A stretch of DNA of 10,069 nucleotides from Saccoglossus kowalevskii (taxonomy: Eukaryota > Hemichordata > Enteropneusta > Harrimaniidae), in assembly GCF_000003605.2 (NCBI RefSeq), contig NW_003114959.1, forward strand, positions 190,745-200,813. The letters run 5' to 3'. A program made the position numbers and the translations under genes. The notes beneath the pieces are model-generated. The model was not told the DNA's origin and made no database searches. It saw only the letters and a list, made by a program, of their open reading frames with translations. Below are positions 1 to 7,700 of this stretch, piece after piece. Within the stretch, counting starts at the first letter, position 1. The number at the start of each line of letters is the position of its first letter.

Positions 1-627
1 ACTCAGCCAATGTAGACAGAACTCTCATAGATTATAGACTCAGCCAATGTAGACAGAACTCTCATAGATTATAGACTCAGCCAATGTAGACAGAACTCTC
101 ATAGATTATAGACTCAGCCAATGTAGACAGAACTCTCATAGATTATAGACTCAGCCAATGTAGACAGAACTCTCATAGATTATAGACTCAGCCAATGTAG
201 ACAGAACTCTCATAGATTATAGACTCAGCCAATGTAGACAGAACTCTATAGATTATAGACTCAGCCAATGTAGACAGAACTCTAATAGATTATAGACTCA
301 GCCAATGTAGACAGAACTCTCATAGATTATAGACTCAGCCAATGTAGACAGAACTCTAATAGATTATAGACTCAGCCAATGTAGACAGAACTCTCATAGA
401 TTATAGACTCAGCCAATGTAGACAGAACTCTATAGATTATAGACTCAGCCAATGTAGACAGAACTCTCATAGATTATAGACTCAGCCAATGTAGACAGAA
501 CTCTCATAGATTATAGACTCAGCCAATGTAGACAGAACTCTCATAGATTATAGACTCAGCCAATGTAGACAGAACTCTCATAGATTATAGACTCAGCCAA
601 TGTAGACAGAACTCTCATAGATTATAG

Positions 628-960
628 ACTCAGCCAATGAAGATAGAACTCTCATAGATTATATACTCAGCCAATGTAGGCAGAACTATAATAGATTATA
701 GACTCAGCCAATGTAGGCAGAACTCTAATAGATTATAGACCCAGCCAATGAAGATAGAACTCTCATAGATTATATACTCAGCCAATGTAGGCAGAACTCT
801 CATAGATTATATACTCAGCCAATGTAGGCAGAACTCTAATAGATTATAGACTCAGCCAATGAAGATAGAACTCTCATAGATTATATACTCAGCCAATGTA
901 GGCAGAACTCTCATAGATTATATACTCAGCCAATGTAGGCAGAACTCTAATAGATTATAG
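628..960. repeat. 111-bp higher-order repeat inside the minisatellite, three copies
   Basis: Within the 37-bp array, three diagnostic unit types recur in fixed order. Type A has GAAGATAG in the middle and ends TATAT. Type B has GTAGGCAG and ends TATAT. Type C has GTAGGCAG with CTCTAATAG and ends TATAG. The A-B-C blocks lie at 628-738, 739-849 and 850-960. The second and third blocks differ at one base only (741, C against T). The first block has a middle unit that looks like C with one change. The A, B and C types do not occur elsewhere in the array, so this segment was amplified as a trimer independently of its flanks. Confidence 0.96.
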
Positions 961-1530
961 ACTCAGCCAATGTAGACAGAACTCTCATAGATTATAGACT
1001 CAGCCAATGTAGACAGAACTCTCATAGATTATAGACTCAGCCAATGTAGACAAAACTCTCATAGATTATAGACTCAGCCAATGTAGACAAAACTCTCATA
1101 GATTATAGACTCAGCCAATGTAGACAGAACTCTCATAGATTATAGACTCAGCCAATGTAGACAAAACTCTCATAGATTATAGACTCAGCCAATGTAGACA
1201 AAACTCTCATAGATTATAGACTCAGCCAATGTAGACAAAACTCTCATAGATTATAGACTCAGCCAATGTAGACAGAACTCTCATAGATTATAGACTCATC
1301 CAATGTAGACAGAACTCTAATAGATTATAGACTCAGCCAATGTAGACGTAACTCTCATAGATTATAGACTCAGCCAATGTAGACAGAACTCTCATAGATT
1401 ATATACTCAGCCAATGTAGACGTAACTCTCATAGATTATAGACTCAGCCAATGTAGACAAAACTCTCATAGATTATAGACTCAGCCAATGTAGACAAAAC
1501 TCTCATAGATTATAGACTCAGCCAATGTAG
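961..1530. repeat. 3' third of the minisatellite with its own variant set
   Basis: After the trimer block the units return to the GTAGACAG form, but with new variants. GACAAAAC replaces GACAGAAC in the units starting at 1035, 1072, 1146, 1183, 1220, 1442 and 1479. GACGTAAC is in the units at 1331 and 1405. A unit ending TATAT starts at 1368, and an ACTCATCC variant at 1294. Variant diversity is highest toward the exon-proximal end. This is common in minisatellites, where turnover is concentrated in one zone and the edge is older. Confidence 0.9.
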
Positions 1531-1585
1531 TATCTTTACACTGTCACACTCTTTATATACATACCAGTTATTACTTAAATTGCAG
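1531..1585 (+). promoter_or_regulatory. Unique 3' splice-site region between minisatellite and exon
   Basis: These 55 bases separate the last partial repeat from the first visible exon. They hold a pyrimidine-rich, AT-rich stretch, a possible branch-point context (TTACTTAAAT at 1571-1580) and the acceptor AG at 1584-1585. The frame of the downstream exon meets a stop (TAA, 1576-1578) with no ATG between it and the exon. Coding sequence therefore cannot simply extend leftward through the repeat. The splice-acceptor call follows from the AG context and the open frame after it; no transcript supports it here. Confidence 0.65.
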
Positions 1586-1732
1586 ATTCAAATTTTGAAG
1601 ATGATGATAATAGTAACCCTGGCAGCAATTATCACATAGCAATGGAGAGTGTAGATGTGGATGTTGCTAATAGTGATCCTGAGTTGAGTGAGTTAGGAAC
1701 ACCTCCAGAATATGAATCACTGGGATGTACAG
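1586..1732 (+). CDS. ssuh2: SSUH2-like exon a: acidic N-terminal segment
   Basis: The acceptor is TTGCAG at 1580-1585 and the donor is ACAG|GTAAC. The exon carries two bases of a split codon, 48 full codons and one base (phase 1 at its end). The residues are Asp, Glu, Ser and Asn rich, beginning SNFEDDDNSNPGS and ending PPEYESLGCT, and are probably disordered. There is an in-frame ATG at 1642-1644 with G at -3 and G at +4, a favourable start context. Two models remain open: translation starts at this Met with the first part of the exon untranslated, or the exon is internal and the start lies left of the window. Low similarity is expected here, so this exon rests mainly on frame, splice sites and phase match to the next exon. 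Confidence 0.75.
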
Positions 1733-4700
1733 GTAACAAGTCAAATTTAGGTGCACACACTTGATAATGTACAAAAATGTCTGATTTATTCATAGTAAAT
1801 GTACGTACATGTACATGTGATTTTAGGCTGTAGTATTATGTTTTACAATCATTACATGAAAGTAACCACACTAGGTTGTACCATCTTCAAGTTCAACACT
1901 AATTAACTTATGTTATTTCTAATCTATTTGCTGGACGGAATTGAGTTTCAATTTAACAAGGATTTAAGGTAAAACCCGGTCAGGTATTTGCACACATATG
2001 CATTATGGGATCATATCAATGAGTTTCAGTACTGCCTGAGTCCATACTCTTTCCCTGTGTGTAGTAATAATTTGGTGAGATCTAAAAAGGTCAAAATGCT
2101 ATTGATTGCATTTGGTGACATGATTCTACTTCAGGAGGGCTACATGCTGCATACAATGTAAACAAAGTAAACTTGCCAAAAGTGACGTCAATTTACTCAC
2201 ATTTTTTAAATTCTATTGTTTTCAGTGTCAGATCATAATTATCATACTTCGCATTGTTTCAAAGCTAATAATTTTATCCTGGAGAGGCAGGTCATATCAG
2301 TTGCATTCTGTTTTCTTGCACAAAATTGACAAATATTAGTCAACAAGTTTAGAATAATATCTGTATGAGCTTTTTCATCAGTGCTGTGTTTATGAGAACA
2401 TCTGCACTTGTCAAAAGTATAAATGTAATTACATTTAATGTGAAAAACATCTAACTTGTCATCGCTTTATGGTGATGATACATGTAAGGCAGTATAGTGG
2501 TTTCAAATAAATTCAATGAAATAAATTAAATCTCAGGGGGTTTAGTATTTAGACAAAATTAATGACATTTCTCTGAACAGGTTTTACATTTTAAACTACA
2601 AGTACATGTATACAGAATATGACAATATCTTTTCAGATTTTTACATGAAGTACAAAATACTGTGCGAGAAATGAGTTCAACCTACAGGAGGTCAATTCTT
2701 TCATAGTTTTTATGATTACACGTGTGGACCAGGTGTTGTAGTGATTTGGGCAACCATTAACTTTCCAATATACCATGACGATAGAGAATTCCGTAACAGA
2801 CTTGAATGATGTTCTTGGATTATCTCAAAAATTTAAAAAAGGTTTTGTAGTGAGTCCAAAGTGGTCCATTCTAGTAATGCTTGTTTTAGACTGATTTAAT
2901 TGGTTTTTAAAAGATATCACTTCTGCTGTCACTAAAAAGCATAGAATGATGAATGCTGTCATGGTAACTGCATGTCCTTATGATTGGTTAAAATATATAT
3001 ATTTTGTTTTTTTTCCCATTCCAGATTCCACAGTTCCTCCACCACAGGTGTCTGTGCAACAACCACAACTACCAGAACACAGATTTACTGAGTAAGAATA
3101 GCTTTATATAGTGTGTATAGTGTGAAATCATTAAATGAGTTTGTATTTTTGCCCATTTCTCTGGTAGCTCTACGGGAATATATTGTTTCCTAACAAATCA
3201 GTAAATTAAAAACATAGTAAGTATCCTTCCAACATCAAATCTGCTAAAATTACACCCAGTGAATATTTTAATGGAAAAGTACAGTGCCCCCCCCCCACAT
3301 GTAGTGCTTTTTAAATGGTATGTTGCATTTAGTATTACTGGAAAAAAATCAATACATGGGTGGCTTTTTTACCTAGCCAGTATAATAATGAAGTGTTGAG
3401 GTATAGATGTTACCATATCTTTCATTGCTGTTGTCGTTATCGTTATCACCTCATTGTGGTCAGGATAATTCAAGTAATTTTTGTTTGATTTTCCTCAAAA
3501 TCCGCGATAAAATGAATGTATAATCAGTGTAGTTCAATATTGCAATGGCTGCATGGCTGATATATTTTCTGGAGATGTTGGGGGAAAATGTGCTTAGGTT
3601 TTAAATTTGTAATAATTATCCTATTTCATGCTCCTATACCTGTATCACATAGGACTTTATTTTTAGCTTCCTTTGATTTTCTCATTATCATTTAGTCTTC
3701 CCTACCTTTCTGAAGATGATGTAAGAGATGTATTAATTGATCATGTTGCTAATCAGGATTGCTATGGTAATCGAGCAGCAAGAGAAATGAACATCAGTAA
3801 CATTATTCCGTCCAATGCACTTCATGTAAGTATACATGTTAGCATTCATAATATTGAAATTTAACGGCAATTATGTGCCACTTAGTATGTTGCCTGTTTT
3901 TTTGTATCGCATGTACAATATTTATCATTTTTAATCACATTTGCAGTCCTTAATTTTCGCAATTTTGATTCACGCATTACAAAGCTAACCTTTACATACC
4001 CCCAAAATGATTTATGTTTCCTCCAATGATCGACAACCTCTAATTGCATGCACTAATAATAGAACAAATACTGTCTATGTATTTGTTTATATTGCTATAT
4101 ATATTATGTGTTGACATTATGTGCAGTTATTAATTCAAATCATTGTGTATATTTCTTGCAGTATGAATTGATTAGTTTCACAGAATGCCGCCATACTAAG
4201 CATGTCAGTGTGCCATACGGAAGTGAGTATAACACAAGTAACATAAGGTTATTTAACTTATTTTAGAAAATTGGAGTTTTCTTTTTTTTTTCCTGCTTTC
4301 ATTTAATTAATTGAATATGAAGTGAGTGAAGGTTATTATAAAACATATTTATTTCAAATATTTTAAAATGTTATTTTTTATTTGAAAACCATTTTGTTTC
4401 ATATCTTGTACACAATTAATCATTTCACGATACTTTTTTTCAACACAAGCCAATTCTGATTGGTCTAGGAATGATGTATTTTCATGTCAATGTTTGCTGC
4501 TAATTTATAAGACACTGAATATAAGTAGAACTGAAATAAAACATTATCTTTTGATGTCACTAAAGAGGTTCATGCCATATTGAAGATTATGTCATTTTGT
4601 TATTGCTTTCAATATGATGGGTTAATGGCATTATAATTCTGAAAATGAAAAAAACAACACTTGGTCTCAATAATTCTGTTCAAAATTAGTACACAGCTGA

Positions 4701-7700
4701 AAACAGGGACTTATATTGACCTCAGTGCAAGGTGGCACACATCTACCATATCATGAGCACCAAACCTGATTAGATTTTGATACATATCTTTGCATGTTAA
4801 TTAGGTAATTTGCATAATAATTAATCAGTTGTAGCATGTTTACATGTAGCATCTTTGTATATGTATTGTAACTTGTTACATGATTGCTGTTTATATGTAG
4901 ATATTAATTAGTTAATTATCTTTCAACTTGTTTATTCTGTATCATAACAGTTTGCTTCAATGAATTGAAACTTGTACATTTGATTGTATAATAATAATTT
5001 CTATATAATCTGTTTTGTTTAATTAGCAAAATTACATACTAATTAACTGTTATCATATTTTGTTGGTTTGTATAACACTTTGCTCAAATGAATTGAATCT
5101 ACTATTAATAGTACACATTTACGGTTTTTCTAATTCCTGACTGAGCCGATCAGTGCATTTTAATTGAATAATTTGCATAATTAATTGATTTCAGCATGTT
5201 CTTTCTATGTTTGAAAACAGTTTATTCAAATTTTGTACATGCTTGCTGCTGATTCAAACAAATATTTAATTAATGTTTAATAAAATAACATTCTATGAAT
5301 ATTGATTAGCTAATTTGATGTTTGTGTAGATAAATCCATGAATGATAGTTTATAATAGTTTGCAGTTATATGCAAATTACATGTAACTGTTATCAGCTTT
5401 TTTTCTGTATTTTACAAACATGACTTGACAAAAAAATCTTTCATTGGGAATGTTTAAATATTAGTTTTGAATTAATCTGCTCACTTAATCTGCATAGTTA
5501 GCAATCAGTAAACACATGTGAGCACATTCATTTCATGTCTAGCAAGGCCAAAAACTTATCAAAATCACATTCAATATTCTGGAACAGAATTCCAGTTGTG
5601 TGTACAGATTTTGTTAAAAATAAGTACATGCATCTTTGACTTCACCTATTATATAACAAACATCATATCTGACAAACAAAGGTGCATTTTTGTCAACATC
5701 AAATTCAAAATGGTTGATGACTATTGTTTAAACAATCCAAAGAGCCATATCTCGTATATGTCAGTTAAGATCATGAATAACACTTCTGTAATCATGCTGG
5801 TACTATGTCATTGACAATGACTTGTTCAGTTTATTTTTGTTTCATTCAACTTTACTAACTGGCTAGTATTTCAATCCCCAAAAAATTAAGCACAACTTTT
5901 TTTCAGGCATGCTTGTACCAATTTCATTGAAAATTGATGAGTTACTGGTGTACGTTAGTTCTGGTTTAGTGATTTGATTGAAATTGAAAAACTGGCTGCC
6001 ATGTTGTTGTTATCATTTCCCAAACATGACTTGACCAATTTTGCTGAAAATTGATAAACAGATATATTTAAAGTCATAATGGCTTACATATTTGCAGATC
6101 AATTTGTTTATTGTTCATTTGACCTTTGACTTACATTTGTCAATTTTTGTTTCAAAAACCATGCATGTATCATTTTAACATGTGTATCATTTTGTTTTAC
6201 CCTCTGCAAATAAGTTCCCAGATGTTGCTATGGCAATATTCATTTTTTCAAAAGTTTAACACCTATAAGCCCTGTCAAGCTGTATCTGGTTAATACAAAA
6301 CTAAAATCAGTATGCAAATATTACAAAATTTGATCATTGACAAGGTTTAGCAAAAACTGAATTGTAAATTTGAACTATGATGACTTTATTGTAGGTGGTG
6401 AAGTCGATGGTCCTTCGAATGGAACACCACCTAGTCCTTGGGATATTGAAGTAAGCTATCGGCATATATTTGTAGATGAAGTCAAATACTTAGAAATACC
6501 GCATACAGCGTCCATCAGATCATGTTATTCTTGTCACGGTTCCGGGAGAGTGGAATGTTGGAGGTGCCAAGGCAGGAAGAAAGTATGATTACATTTTAAT
6601 TATTATAAATACACTTCAAATAAAATGTCGGTGGATTATAGATTAAAGACTTCATGTCTTTCTGTTATCATTTTCTCAAAGTAGACGGCAAATTTCTCTC
6701 AAACCTGACATGTTGAAGACAAATTACTGGATGTGCAATTTTCTTGCGAAATTGTTGCATATTAATTGGGTAATTTGCATAATTACTGCTTTTAACATGT
6801 TTCTGTGCATCTCATCAGTTGTATGAAATGTTTTCACTAGTGCGTAATAATTATCAAATTTGCCATTTTTAGCTTGCTTGTAATGTTAGTGAAGGGGAAG
6901 TTATATGAGGGATAAATATCTGCCTTGTCGTCGTCGTTGTTGTCTACTTCCTTAACAAAAATGCAATTTTTATCTAATCATCTTCAAACTTGAATATTAT
7001 TAAGTTCAATTGGGTAGTGGGATTTGCTTGTTTACTTTTTAAAGATATCAAAAAATTGTCTCCTTTTGATGGTTCAATAAGACAAACAATTTTTATCTGA
7101 TCATTTTTAAACTTAAAAATCTTATCTATCACTATGACATTTGGGTAAAATAAAACATTTTGTTAGACATTCTTTTCACCAATAGTTGACAGTCAAGCAG
7201 TTTTTTCCTGCCAACAATTCTGGCCTGTATTTTCTCACCATATTATGCTTAGATACATTGTTGTATTATTTGAAAACTATGCAGTAAATCTTATATTATC
7301 ATCTAAGGAGCCTAGAGATTATTTTCTGTATTCATTTAATTTATATCCTCAGTCAGAAAATCACTACATTGATCAAAATTAACACTTTTTTATGCTTACT
7401 CAGGTACTAATTTTAAGAGTAGGTGATCACAAATATGGTTCACGTGGTTTGGGCTACTTGTAAATTGGAGCCCAGCAAATATTTTTTACTGAAATTGTGA
7501 GAGTATTTTCCCTCTGTAACTTTCACATAGTTCATGTCATACTTTTTAAGGGCACTGATATAATTTCTGTATGTTTAATGCTAACCAAGAAACAAGAAGA
7601 TTTATTAATTTCATAATTAATTACTTATGACCTCATTTTCATTGTTTACTTTATAAGAGAACAATACTAAATCAGTGAATTCCCCACAAATACCCCAGCT

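Larger units (their letters stand above)
1..1530. repeat. 37-bp minisatellite, 41 full units plus 15 bases
   Basis: The stretch is an uninterrupted head-to-tail array. Each unit begins ACTCAGCCAATGTAGACAG and ends ATAGATTATAG. Unit starts can be followed one by one from 1, 38, 75 and so on to 1516, where only the first 15 bases remain before unique sequence. Seventeen of the 41 units are identical to the consensus. Two units (223 and 407) are 36 bp through loss of one base; the others carry one to a few substitutions. The period is not a multiple of three, and stops occur in every frame on both strands, so the array is non-coding. It continues off the left edge, so the true copy number is unknown. 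It lies just upstream of the first visible exon, hence in an upstream intron or the 5' flank of the SSUH2-like gene. Confidence 0.99.
1733..3024 (+). other. ssuh2: Intron, 1292 bp, mostly unique sequence
   Basis: The intron joins exon a to exon b in phase 1. Donor GTAAC follows ACAG. The acceptor has a long T-rich tract at 3001-3020 ending CCATTCCAG. Apart from the palindrome patch near 1799 and the CRE octamer at 2183 I see only AT-rich unique sequence, with no open frame longer than a few dozen codons and no recognisable mobile element. Confidence 0.75.
4223..6394 (+). other. ssuh2: Intron, 2172 bp, with decayed internal duplications
   Basis: This phase-1 intron is very AT-rich. Its left part (about 4790-5380) carries degenerate duplications with offsets near 128 and 363 nt, and its right part (about 5900-6060) a pair offset by 117 nt. 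T runs occur near 4281-4290 and 5399-5404. A 98-codon open frame at 5518-5814 shows no recognisable domain and lacks coding character. I find no missed exon: phases on the two sides agree without one. Confidence 0.7.

Noticed and set aside
1-1530. CRISPR array
   Set aside because: The whole 37-bp unit repeats with no variable spacers, and the surrounding gene is eukaryotic and spliced.
1-1530. Repetitive protein encoded by the minisatellite
   Set aside because: A 37-bp period shifts frame at each unit, and each unit has stop codons (such as ATG TAG), so no frame stays open on either strand.
3287-3296. Poly-C run as a functional element
   Set aside because: A ten-base homopolymer in an intron is ordinary slippage, and its exact length may also be a sequencing error.
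3673-3695. Start codon at 3673 for the frame through exon c
   Set aside because: The bases 3673-3695 are the T-rich acceptor region. The coding part begins after the AG at 3694-3695, where phase matches exon b and family similarity starts.
5518-5814. 98-codon open frame on the plus strand
   Set aside because: It is intronic and AT-rich, has no recognisable motif and no splice sites that match the phase of the neighbouring exons. A frame of this length by chance is plausible in a 2.2-kb intron.
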